Assembly: GCF_038595055.1 (NCBI RefSeq)
Contig: NZ_CP152002.1
Coordinates: 4,198,501 to 4,262,500, forward strand
Length of the DNA: 64,000 nt
Source of the DNA: Paenibacillus sp. FSL R7-0345
GTDB lineage: Bacteria > Bacillota > Bacilli > Paenibacillales > Paenibacillaceae
Direction of reading: 5' to 3'
In this document: positions 24,499-32,909 of the stretch, one piece after another
How the letters are laid out: every line of letters starts with the position of its first letter
How positions within the stretch are numbered: position 1 is the stretch's first letter
Program-made: the position numbers and the translations under genes
The notes under the pieces: model-generated
Told to the model about the DNA's origin: nothing
The model's database searches: none
The model's input: only the letters and a program-made list of their open reading frames with translations

Positions 24499-26001
24499 CT
24501 ACTTCTGAGTCAGCTTATAAGCTGCTTCATACTCTTCAGTAATCTTGGTACCGCCCGAATCCTTCCAGGTCTGTACCGCTTTTTTGAAATCAGCTTCAGT
24601 CGCCTGTCCCATGATGTACTTAAATGTAGCATCGGTGATGATCTTTGCAAGCTCCGTACCCTGCTCGTTATTGGTTGCGGAATCGAGCGGCACAGTCGGA
24701 TCAAACACGGCATACTGGTCATTTTCACGGATCAGTTCATTGGCCAGCTGCTTCTCCGGATTCGCATCCTTTAGCGTATAAGAGATTTCGCTTGGTCTGC
24801 TGGAGGAGAACGGCTGTACATCGGCCTGCCAAAGCTCAGTATTAAGGACTTTATAAGCACCGTTTTCATCATATTCATAGTGCGTGCCTTCAATACCGCC
24901 GGTCATCAGCATGAATGCTTCTTCATCAATCAGGTCGTTGACGAACTGCAGCAGTCTTTTCAGCTCAGCTTCGGTTTTAACCTCGGATTTCGGGAATGCC
25001 ATCAGACCGCCGACGCCGCTGCCTTCGGACCAGATGTGGTATTCACCGTCACCGTTAGAGATTTTGTTGATCGGCACAAGTTCAAGACCTTCCTGCAGAT
25101 CCTGGGCAAGTGTTCTCAAACTGGAGATGTCGACCATACCGGTGTAAATCCCCGTCTTACCCTGGGCGAACTGCTGCTGCTGGTCGGTTTTGGCTGTAAC
25201 GGCAAAGTCCTGCGCCAAGTATCCGTTTTCATAAAGCTTCTTGGAATAGTTCAAGGTATCCATATATTCCTGCGTATCGAATTCCGGAGTGAACTTGCCG
25301 CTTTCATCCACTTTCCAGCCGTTTGGTGTGCCAAAGTAGGAGCTCAGTGTTTTGAAGCTGCTGTAGCGCAGATCGTTACGGTCACCGAAGCCGGTTGTAT
25401 CGTCAACACCGTTGCCGTCCGGATCATCCTCGGTAAAAGCTCTTGCTACCTCATACACTTCATCAAGTGTAGTCGGAACCGGCAGGCCCAGCTTATCCAG
25501 CCAGTCCTTGCGCATGATCAGGCCGGAGCGCGCCAGGTTCTTCTGGAACGGTACGCCGTACAGGACACCTTCGATGGAAGCCGCTGCACGGACTTCCGGT
25601 GCGATTTTGGCCAGATTATCGTAATCATCAAGGTAAGGGCCCACATCCCAGAACAGCCCGGATTTCAGCGAGCTCCGCACCGAGGAGTTGGTCATCATGG
25701 TCAAGGTAACGATATCAGCCAGTTCGCCGGAGGCCAGCGCGGTCGTGATCCGTTCCTCCTTGGAGGCATCAGGCACCCAGTTGAAGGTGAGCTTGGTATT
25801 GGTGTATTCCTCCAGCAGCTTCTTGATTGTATCGGTCGGCGGCGATGCGGTATGCAGGATATTCAGCCAGGTAATCTCCAGCGGTGTGTTTTCATCAGCT
25901 ACGGCAGCGTTTTTCTCTGCTTCTTTATCTCCCCCGCACGCTGACAGTAATGTGGAAAGCACGGTAACGCAGGCAAGCATACTGACCCATCTTTTTTTCA
26001 T
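24499..26001 (-). CDS. ABC transporter solute-binding lipoprotein (LplA/YtcQ type)
   Basis: 500-aa extracellular binding protein. Signal peptide with lipobox LLSACGG (Cys22). The body is a type-2 fold typical of the large LplA/YtcQ group, with a calcium-loop-like segment DDPDGNGVDDTTGFGD. It has 38 bp to the upstream permease gene. Gene context (pectinesterase, GH105, GH28 downstream) says the ligand is a galacturonide or rhamnogalacturonan oligosaccharide. The ATPase is not encoded here; such importers share a housekeeping MsmX-type ATPase. Confidence 0.9.
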   Translation of the reverse strand: MKKRWVSMLACVTVLSTLLSACGGDKEAEKNAAVADENTPLEITWLNILHTASPPTDTIKKLLEEYTNTKLTFNWVPDASKEERITTALASGELADIVTLTMMTNSSVRSSLKSGLFWDVGPYLDDYDNLAKIAPEVRAAASIEGVLYGVPFQKNLARSGLIMRKDWLDKLGLPVPTTLDEVYEVARAFTEDDPDGNGVDDTTGFGDRNDLRYSSFKTLSSYFGTPNGWKVDESGKFTPEFDTQEYMDTLNYSKKLYENGYLAQDFAVTAKTDQQQQFAQGKTGIYTGMVDISSLRTLAQDLQEGLELVPINKISNGDGEYHIWSEGSGVGGLMAFPKSEVKTEAELKRLLQFVNDLIDEEAFMLMTGGIEGTHYEYDENGAYKVLNTELWQADVQPFSSSRPSEISYTLKDANPEKQLANELIRENDQYAVFDPTVPLDSATNNEQGTELAKIITDATFKYIMGQATEADFKKAVQTWKDSGGTKITEEYEAAYKLTQK

Positions 26002-26039
26002 AACTCTTCTCCTTTAAAAGTAGATTAATTGGCACTGCC

Positions 26040-26999
26040 TTAGTAAACGCCGTCTTCGCCCATCTTTTTGGCCAGCTTGTTGGAGGCCATTACGAGAATC
26101 AGACCGACTACGCCTTTGAACAAGCCTACTGTGGTACTGAAGCTGAGCTGGCCGTTCTTCAAGCCCGCCGTATAAATGTAGGTGTCAAAAATTTCGGCCA
26201 CTTCGCGGTTGAGCGAGTTGAGCAGCAGATACATATGTTCAAAGCCAAGATCCAGCGTGCTGCCGATTTTGAGGATCAGCAGGGTGATGATGACTGGACG
26301 GATGGCCGGCAGTGTCACATGCCAGGTTTTGCGCAGACGGGCAGCGCCGTCCATTTCGGCAGCTTCGTACAGCTGAGGGTCCACTACAGTAATGGCGGCC
26401 AGATAAATGATCGTGGACCAGCCGAGCTCTTTCCAGATGATCTGGCCGATATAGATCGTGCGCAGCCATTCCGGTGAGGTCAGGAAGCTGATTTTTTTGA
26501 AGCCCATACTTGCGATCAATTCATTGATTACCCCGCCGTCCACAGTCAGAAATACATAAGTAATGGATACAATGATAACCCAAGACATGAAGTGGGGGAT
26601 GTACACAATCGTCTGAATCCAGTTTTTGAGATGGCGGTTCTTAAGTTCATTTAACATTAAAGCGACAATGATCGGCAACGGAAAGAAAATCACGATATTC
26701 AGCGCGAACAGGATTAGCGTGTTGCGCAGCAGCATCATAAAGGTAGGCTCTGTGAACAGCCGGATGAAATGCTTGAACCCTACCCATTCGCTGCCTGTGA
26801 TTCCGAGGAACGGCTGATAGTTCTGAAACGCTATTACAAGTCCGCCCATCGGCAGGTACTTAAACATAATGAAGTACACCAGTCCGGGCAATATCATCAG
26901 ATATAAGAGCTTGTATTTCTTTACTGCGGTCAGGAACGCGCTGCCTTTCCTCTTTTCCAGATTCAGATTTGATGGTGCGGTGATGCTTGAAACTTTCAC
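26040..26999 (-). CDS. ABC sugar permease 1 (LplB/YteP type)
   Basis: 319-aa inner-membrane permease with six helices, starting at GTG with AAAGGAGG upstream. The cytoplasmic EAA loop is EAAEMDGAARLRKTWHVTLPAI, which contacts the ATPase. It partners with the permease at 27280-28164, which is unusually on the opposite strand. First gene of the minus-strand pectin operon; a candidate shared regulatory motif lies 60 bp upstream. Confidence 0.93.
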   Translation of the reverse strand: MKVSSITAPSNLNLEKRKGSAFLTAVKKYKLLYLMILPGLVYFIMFKYLPMGGLVIAFQNYQPFLGITGSEWVGFKHFIRLFTEPTFMMLLRNTLILFALNIVIFFPLPIIVALMLNELKNRHLKNWIQTIVYIPHFMSWVIIVSITYVFLTVDGGVINELIASMGFKKISFLTSPEWLRTIYIGQIIWKELGWSTIIYLAAITVVDPQLYEAAEMDGAARLRKTWHVTLPAIRPVIITLLILKIGSTLDLGFEHMYLLLNSLNREVAEIFDTYIYTAGLKNGQLSFSTTVGLFKGVVGLILVMASNKLAKKMGEDGVY

Positions 27000-27058
27000 T
27001 TGTCAGCCTCCTTTGGTCATTCGGGGATTACGCTCCCTAGACTAAAGAATTTCCGGCG

Positions 27059-27227
27059 TTACGTATATAATCATTATGTGATTGCGTGCTTAAAAGCCTT
27101 GTGGCTGCAGCGTTTATGCCCTTTTGACCTCCTGTGATGATTACAGAATAAGATAATGATTATAGCCCGGCCAGGGCACCTGTTCCGGCGCTAAACCCAA
27201 CACCTCATGCCCGGATTATATACGTAA
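27059..27227. promoter_or_regulatory. Divergent control region with exact inverted repeats
   Basis: TTACGTATATAATC at 27059-27072 is matched exactly by its reverse complement at 27214-27227. Read toward either gene, GATTATATACGTAA lies 52 bp before the plus-strand permease and 59 bp before the minus-strand one. A second exact pair, ATAATCATTAT (27067-27077) and ATAATGATTAT (27153-27163), is nested inside. No good -35 is seen, suggesting activator-dependent promoters, probably under the nearby AraC-type regulator. Confidence 0.6.
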
Positions 27228-27279
27228 TTTGTCCCTCTTGTTACAGTTGAAAGGTAACCGAATACGAGGAGGATATGAA

Positions 27280-28164
27280 ATGAACCACAGCTCACGAAGA
27301 AAAGAATCACTCGGCGGACAGATCTTCACGGTCGTAAATGCCGGTATCCTGATTCTGATCGCACTAGCCTGTCTGTTACCTTTTGTAAACATTATCGCCA
27401 GCTCATTCGCGACCACCCAGGAAGTGATTGCCAAGAAATTCATCCTGTTCCCGACCACTTTTTCACTGGATGCATACCGCTACATTCTGTCCACACCGAC
27501 GATCTTCAAAGGCCTCGGCGTATCCGTAGGTGTCACTATTGTAGGTACCATTGTAAGTATGATTCTGACGGCGCTGATGGCCTATGGCCTGTCCCGCAAA
27601 TATCTGCCGCTCAGAAACACCATTAACTTCATCGTCGTATTCTCCATGCTGTTCAGCGGGGGCATGATCCCAACCTTTCTGGTTGTAAAATCGGTCGGCC
27701 TCATCAACTCCTACTGGTCCCTAGTGTTTCCGGTAGCGATTAATGCCTTCAATATGATCATCATGCGCAACTTCTTCCAGGCGCTGCCGGACAGCCTTGA
27801 GGAGTCGGCCAAGATTGACGGAAGCAACGACTTCGGGATTTTCCTGAAAATCATGCTGCCGCTGGCCCTGCCGTCCATCGCGACCATCTCCCTGTTCTAC
27901 GCTGTTGCTTACTGGAACACTTACATGAACGCCATTCTCTACATTAACGATTCGGTAAAATGGCCGATTCAGGTCCTGCTGCGCCAGATTGTTATCGTCT
28001 CCAGCGGGATGCAGGCTGAGGGCACCTCGGTCGATATTATCCCGCCGGCCCAGACGATCAAGATGGCGGTTATCGTAGTCGCTACCGTTCCGATGCTGGT
28101 CGCTTATCCGTTCGTCCAGAAGCACTTTACCAAGGGTGCCTTGATGGGGGCTGTGAAGGGTTAA
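27280..28164 (+). CDS. ABC sugar permease 2 (YtcP/LplC type)
   Basis: 294-aa permease with six membrane helices, the usual partner of the LplB-type permease. The EAA loop is EESAKIDGSNDFGIFLKIMLPLALP, and the protein ends in the typical FVQKHFTKGALMGAVKG. The ATG has AGGAGGATATGAA upstream; 17 earlier codons are not supported. In related operons the two permease genes are adjacent and co-directional; here this one is divergent from its partner, with its own terminator. Confidence 0.93.
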   Translation: MNHSSRRKESLGGQIFTVVNAGILILIALACLLPFVNIIASSFATTQEVIAKKFILFPTTFSLDAYRYILSTPTIFKGLGVSVGVTIVGTIVSMILTALMAYGLSRKYLPLRNTINFIVVFSMLFSGGMIPTFLVVKSVGLINSYWSLVFPVAINAFNMIIMRNFFQALPDSLEESAKIDGSNDFGIFLKIMLPLALPSIATISLFYAVAYWNTYMNAILYINDSVKWPIQVLLRQIVIVSSGMQAEGTSVDIIPPAQTIKMAVIVVATVPMLVAYPFVQKHFTKGALMGAVKG

Positions 28165-28196
28165 TTGTATAGCAGGAAAAGAAACACTGTAAAAAG

Positions 28197-28238
28197 AAAC
28201 GGTACCGCCTTTACTAAAGGCCGATACCGTTTTTTTGT
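28197..28238 (+). terminator. Terminator of the divergent permease gene
   Basis: AAACGGTACCGCCTTT-ACTA-AAAGGCCGATACCGTTTTTTT, 33 bases after the stop. Confidence 0.9.
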
Positions 28239-28300
28239 ACCCGATCATACTAAAAAGGTTGTGATGATTATTGCTGTGACCTTAAGATTATGGCTTTATG

Positions 28301-30544
28301 TTAGGCACCTTGCTGCAGCTTGCGGTAAGTGCCCGGTGTAACCTGCTCCTTCTTACGGAAGGAACGGATAAAGTTCTGCGGATTATGGTATTGCAGACGC
28401 TCGGCAATCTCCCGGATCGTCATATCCGTCTCCGACAGCCATTTCTTGGCCATTTCCAGCCGGTAATTCATCAGATACTCACTGAATGAGGTACCGTATT
28501 CCTTCTTAAAAATGCTGCTGAGATAATTCGGATTATAGTGCAGCCGCTCGCCGATGCCTTCCAGCGTCAGCTCCTGATCAAACTCGGAATGGACAATGGC
28601 GGTAATCTTGTCGGACAGGCAGCGGAACTGCTTGCTCGTCTTCTCCTTCATGGCTGTGGTCATCGGATAGATGACCTCCTGCACCAGCAGGTGTTCGATC
28701 TCCTCAGGATTGCGGATGTCCAGTACACGATGATACAGCTTGTTGTTATCCTGGGTCAGCAGAACCTGAATGCCGAGATGCTGCTCCAGCTGAATCAGAT
28801 TGTTCACGAGTCTGACCAGCATGACCTCAAAATTAAGTGTGCTCTTGTTCTTGCCGATCAGCTGGGCCAGAAACGGATAGAGCGCTTCTGTTACCTGCTC
28901 TTTATCCCCAAGCCGAATGCCGTTGAACAGCTGTGACTCCAGCTCAGCCGGATAATGCAGCAGCACCGGACCGGATACGACCTTATAAATATCCTCATAA
29001 AAAATAATAGATTCCTTGCCGAGGTTCAGCCGCTGGTGCAGCGCCTGCTTACCCATCTCACAGGCTTCCTTGCTCTCCAGCAGATCACTGTAGGCCATGC
29101 TGAATCCGATGCTGATCGGGACCTTCAGATAATTCCGCACTGCCCTCAGCAGGGCCGTTGCATATTCCAGTAGCTCTTTGTTCAGCTCCTGCTCACTCTG
29201 CCCTGGCAAAGACAGGATGGTCGCCTGGGTATCGTCGTTCAGGATAATCGGCAGCATCCGCTGCGTCCCGGGAATAAGCTCCTCCACCATTTTGTTGATC
29301 GCCAGCAGCAGCACATCTTTGTTCGAGGCTCCCTGATCACCCAGGCTGTCAAGCTGAATCAGCATCGTGACGTATCTCCGGGTACCATTCGGCGCATAGC
29401 CGAAGCGCTGCAGATTCTTCTCCAGCTCCTCGGCCGTAACACGGCTGCGGAACAGGTTGAGAATCAGCTGTGTCTCCAGCTGCGGCATCTCCGCTTCAAT
29501 CAGGCTGGCCAGCGATTCCTTCTCCAGAAGGATCGTATCAATCGACTGGATAATGTATTCGAATTCGTTTTTGGTATTCACCGGCGGGACTACAGCTAAA
29601 CTGCGCTTGATCCGCTGTATCGGTTTTGTAAAATAAGTAGCGACGATATAAGCGACAACCAGAATCAGCAAAATACTCAGCAGCCCCAGGGCGTACAGGC
29701 CGAATTTGGTCATTTTGAGCGTACCGGCAATTTCCTCCTGGTCCAGCTCCGTCAAGTAAATCCAATTATTGTAGGAGGACTTGGAATACAGCAGCTGGAG
29801 CGGCTGGTGTCCGCCCGCGGCCATTTCAGTCCTGCCGTTCTCCTCACCCGCGGTGACGATGCCGCTAAGCTCCGCAAGCTGTCCGGGTGTCAGGTCTGTC
29901 TCCTTCTGTCCGGAATCGTACAGCAGTTCACCAGATTTGTTCAGGATGTAGACCTGTGCCTTCTCGTCCGTCTTGATGATGGAGTCCAGCGTGTACTGCG
30001 AGATGTCGGATAGGGCGATGGCCTGCTTTTTGCTGGAGAACACAGGCAGTGTATTAACGAACCTTATGCCCTTATCCGTCTTGACCCAAAATAAACTCTG
30101 GTTCTGGTTGTCGATATACTGCTCACGCAGCTGCTCCACATCTGCTTCGCTCAGGCTGGTCAGCCGCTCATTCATAATCTGCCAGTTCTGCTCCAGACTG
30201 ATCAGCGAATATTCCGTCCCCTCTGCCGTCATGGAGGCAATATAATTCAGCTGCGAATTTACACTGCGGTAAGCCTCGAAGTCCTTGATCGTAATCGGAT
30301 TCGTGACCAGGTCCTGAAATGAGCTCGTCGTACTGAACGTATTAAACGCATACTCGATACTCTGGATCTTATGTTCCAGGTTGTTCTTGATCTGCTCGAC
30401 ATAGCTCTGCTTGCTGCTGGAGAACTGCCCGACCACCGACCGGATCGTACTGATATAAATGTAGCTGCCGAAGCTGGCAACCAGCCCCACCCCGAGGATG
30501 AGAATAGGAATAAAAATCCCGTAGAACATTCTTCCTTTTTTCAT
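28301..30544 (-). CDS. Membrane-bound AraC-family sensor-regulator (YtdP-like)
   Basis: 747-aa one-component regulator. An N-terminal helix (about 8-32), an extracellular sensing region of about 250 residues, a second helix (GLYALGLLSILLILVVAYIV, near 275-300), a linker, and a C-terminal AraC DNA-binding domain with two helix-turn-helices (LTLEGIGERLHYNPNYLSSI and MTIREIAERLQYHNPQNFIR). Such proteins sense extracellular or transported saccharides and activate adjacent polysaccharide loci; YtdP sits with the rhamnogalacturonan genes in Bacillus. Start: ATG of MKKGRMFYG with AAGGGGCAG upstream. A cre-like site lies 37 bp upstream. Confidence 0.92.
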   Translation of the reverse strand: MKKGRMFYGIFIPILILGVGLVASFGSYIYISTIRSVVGQFSSSKQSYVEQIKNNLEHKIQSIEYAFNTFSTTSSFQDLVTNPITIKDFEAYRSVNSQLNYIASMTAEGTEYSLISLEQNWQIMNERLTSLSEADVEQLREQYIDNQNQSLFWVKTDKGIRFVNTLPVFSSKKQAIALSDISQYTLDSIIKTDEKAQVYILNKSGELLYDSGQKETDLTPGQLAELSGIVTAGEENGRTEMAAGGHQPLQLLYSKSSYNNWIYLTELDQEEIAGTLKMTKFGLYALGLLSILLILVVAYIVATYFTKPIQRIKRSLAVVPPVNTKNEFEYIIQSIDTILLEKESLASLIEAEMPQLETQLILNLFRSRVTAEELEKNLQRFGYAPNGTRRYVTMLIQLDSLGDQGASNKDVLLLAINKMVEELIPGTQRMLPIILNDDTQATILSLPGQSEQELNKELLEYATALLRAVRNYLKVPISIGFSMAYSDLLESKEACEMGKQALHQRLNLGKESIIFYEDIYKVVSGPVLLHYPAELESQLFNGIRLGDKEQVTEALYPFLAQLIGKNKSTLNFEVMLVRLVNNLIQLEQHLGIQVLLTQDNNKLYHRVLDIRNPEEIEHLLVQEVIYPMTTAMKEKTSKQFRCLSDKITAIVHSEFDQELTLEGIGERLHYNPNYLSSIFKKEYGTSFSEYLMNYRLEMAKKWLSETDMTIREIAERLQYHNPQNFIRSFRKKEQVTPGTYRKLQQGA

Positions 30545-30580
30545 TGCGCTGCCCCTTTTATTTCTGCTCATTACTTTTAA

Positions 30581-30594
30581 TTATAGCGCTTTCA
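30581..30594 (-). promoter_or_regulatory. cre-like catabolite control site
   Basis: TGAAAGCGCTATAA on the minus strand fits the CcpA consensus TGWAANCGNTNWCA with one mismatch. It lies 37 bp before the AraC-type regulator start, a position where CcpA binding would repress it when preferred sugars are present. Nothing else was identified between 30595 and 30969. Confidence 0.45.
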
Positions 30595-30969
30595 AAAAGG
30601 GGTTGCCATGATTTTTTTAACGTGTGCAGCAACTTTTCCCGCTTTTTTGTAAGGTACATCAGAATATTGAGCACGTTAACAATAGAGACACTACGCTGGC
30701 GGCCGGGACTGTGGAACTATATATAATCTGATCTAACTAATCTGGCCTGATGCAGCAACTTGAAGCTTTATAACTGATAAATCCATCCTTTCTGAGGACG
30801 TACATTGTGAAAACAGCCCTATCGCCAGTAGAACCAAAAATTTATTGTTAACGTGTTCATTCAGGATCAAAGATCATAAATTATATCCATAGTATCCAAT
30901 TTATCCAGTATATGAATGAAGAGGAGGAAGTTATAAAAGATCATCCACACTTTCCTCCCAACCAACAGA

Positions 30970-31154
30970 TAACTGCATTTCGTACAATTAAAACGCCACT
31001 TTTTCCCCGATTTATCCGAATAACTGCACTCCGTACAACTAAAACGCCGCCTAATCTGGTTTTTGGACAAATCAGGCTCTTTTAGTTGTAGAGGATGCAG
31101 TTATACGGTAAAAACGTGAGATTTCGCCGGTTTTAGTTGCACAAAGTGCAGTTA
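30970..31154. repeat. Four-unit inverted repeat element, family B, copy 1
   Basis: Two direct units, TAACTGCATTTCGTACAA(TTAAAAC) at 30970 and TAACTGCACTCCGTACAA(CTAAAAC) at 31021, are followed by two inverted ones, TTTTAGTTGTAGAGGATGCA(GTTA) at 31080 and TTTTAGTTGCACAAAGTGCA(GTTA) at 31131. Steps are 51, 59 and 51 nt. The spacers are partly complementary too, so the whole can fold as one long imperfect hairpin. It lies between the PHP gene end and the AraC-type regulator. Confidence 0.85.
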
Positions 31155-31248
31155 AAGTGCTGGTGTCAGATTATTATTAGCAGAGACGATGCCCCAAAAC
31201 GCGGCTCTGTCACACATATGAAGCAGCAGCCCCTTCCATCAGCAAACG

Positions 31249-32043
31249 TTAAGCCGTATACTCCGCCGCCGCCTCATCCCGCGACGGGGCCTCTCCGGCC
31301 ATCTGCTTGAGCAGCTTTTTCATCATAACTGAGCCTTTGACCTTCGTGTTCAGGCAAGGTGATACTTCAATAGTATAGCTGCCCTGCTGAATAGCTGCCT
31401 TAAGCTCCGCAACAGTGGAGCAGTCCTGCTCCAGCCGGTTCACGACACTGCCGTACTGCAGGCATTGATGGCTGTCACTTCCGGCAATGACCGGAATGCC
31501 CAGGCGCGCCGCAAACGGTTCGATCAAATCCCGGTAAGGCTGCTCGCCCTGCATGTAAATATCCTTGGCATTGAAGTCAAAAGCGTCCAGCCGGGCCAGC
31601 AGCTGCGGGTCCAGATGATGCAGCGGTGTTGAGGTGCGGAACGGGTGGGCACCGATTTTCCACAAGCCGCGTTCGTCGGCCAGATCCAGCAGCTCACGGA
31701 ACGGAATAAATCCGCCTTCACAGGTATTCCCCTCCAGCGCGTAGCGCGCTTCCAGAATATCCTCCTTCAGCCCGATCAGCAGAATATGTCCGGTTTCGGC
31801 AATATCTACCTCCATCCCCGGGAAAATCATCAGGCCGTCAGCCTCGTAATAATGTCCGTTGTACGGATACATCCGGTCTAGCGTCTCATACATCCCGAAG
31901 AAATTCGAGGTGTTAAAATGCTCCGTCAGTGCCAAAGCCTGCAGGCCGTTTGCCAGCGCCTCTGTGACCATTTCGCGGAAATAGTCCTCTGAGAAGGCGG
32001 ACTTTTTGGACAGCTTGCCGTGGGTATGCAGATCTATTTTCAT
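31249..32043 (-). CDS. PHP-domain phosphoesterase
   Basis: 264-aa protein of the polymerase-and-histidinol-phosphatase superfamily. Metal-ligand motifs: DLHTHG (4-9), LALTEHF, FPGMEVDIAETGHILLIG, GAHPFR and AGSDSH. The product could be a histidinol-phosphatase-like or nucleoside 3',5'-phosphate phosphatase-like hydrolase; substrate is not predictable. The ATG has AAGGAGTG upstream. It follows ecfT by 29 bp, so it is part of the ECF operon and may act on the imported compound or a derivative. Confidence 0.85.
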   Translation of the reverse strand: MKIDLHTHGKLSKKSAFSEDYFREMVTEALANGLQALALTEHFNTSNFFGMYETLDRMYPYNGHYYEADGLMIFPGMEVDIAETGHILLIGLKEDILEARYALEGNTCEGGFIPFRELLDLADERGLWKIGAHPFRTSTPLHHLDPQLLARLDAFDFNAKDIYMQGEQPYRDLIEPFAARLGIPVIAGSDSHQCLQYGSVVNRLEQDCSTVAELKAAIQQGSYTIEVSPCLNTKVKGSVMMKKLLKQMAGEAPSRDEAAAEYTA

Positions 32044-32072
32044 ATGTGGATGACACTCCTTGGTTTCCGGGT

Positions 32073-32909
32073 TTAGTATAGCAGATTAGGAAAAGCAGCT
32101 CCCAGCGGGAACAGCAGGCAGATATAAACAACGGTGAAAGCCACAAACAGCCAGTCTCTGCGCTGCATGGCGAGGTAAGAAAGACGCAGCTTTTTAACTT
32201 TGGGGTTATTGACTGCATAGGTATAGCCTCTGGTCTCAAGGGCTTCAACCGTGGTGCGTGAGCGCTTGGCTGTGTTCAGCATCAATGGATAAAAGACGAG
32301 TACGAGAATCCGCAGGTAATAAGCGGCGGTACGCAGATAAAGGAAACCATGCTTCGCCGGCCGCTGCCCCCTGAGTCTGAACGAGAGCAGAATCTGGTGA
32401 AACTCCTCCAGCAGCGTAGGCAGAATGCGGTAGCCGTAAGACAGGCTGAAGGCAAACGTATCCGGAACGCCGAGTGCAGACAACCCGTCGCTCAGCCGCT
32501 CCGGATCAAGGCTGGAGAAGACCGTGATGCTTGCCAGCGAAATGACAGACAGCTTGAGCGTCAGGGTCAGCATCGGCAAGAGCGACTCTGCGCCTCCGCC
32601 GAAGAACAGCGACAAAAGAAACATCCAGCCGATCTGGCTGACCAGACCGAGGCAAAGAATGAACACAATGTACGGGCTTACCTTGGACAATACGGTCGTT
32701 ACCACCATAAAGACGAACATCCCGAGCAGGATCGTCCGGTTATAAATAAACCATGGCGTGACGGCAAAAAACAAATACCAGACCAGCAGCATCCGCGGAT
32801 CAAGCCTGCCCAGAAATGTACTGCTGCTGTTGTAGGCGGTGCCGAGCAGCTCCAGCTTGATGTGCTCAACGGAGATTTTGCCCAGCGCCCGTTTAACGGC
32901 TTCCACCAT
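32073..32909 (-). CDS. ECF transporter transmembrane subunit EcfT
   Basis: 278-aa integral membrane coupling protein of an energy-coupling-factor importer. Several hydrophobic helices and the cytoplasmic Ala-Arg-Gly-type motifs that contact the ATPases: LSFRLRGQRPAKHG and SRTTVEALETRGYTYA. The ATG used has GGGGGAG at 6 nt; a TTG two codons earlier is possible. It overlaps the end of the ATPase gene by 17 bp. Confidence 0.9.
   Translation of the reverse strand: MVEAVKRALGKISVEHIKLELLGTAYNSSSTFLGRLDPRMLLVWYLFFAVTPWFIYNRTILLGMFVFMVVTTVLSKVSPYIVFILCLGLVSQIGWMFLLSLFFGGGAESLLPMLTLTLKLSVISLASITVFSSLDPERLSDGLSALGVPDTFAFSLSYGYRILPTLLEEFHQILLSFRLRGQRPAKHGFLYLRTAAYYLRILVLVFYPLMLNTAKRSRTTVEALETRGYTYAVNNPKVKKLRLSYLAMQRRDWLFVAFTVVYICLLFPLGAAFPNLLY

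Noticed and set aside
30867..31070. Minus-strand frame with repeated CTECS/CTKCS segments
   Set aside because: It is the translation of the family B repeat units; the Cys-rich repeats follow from the repeated DNA, and there is no ribosome site.
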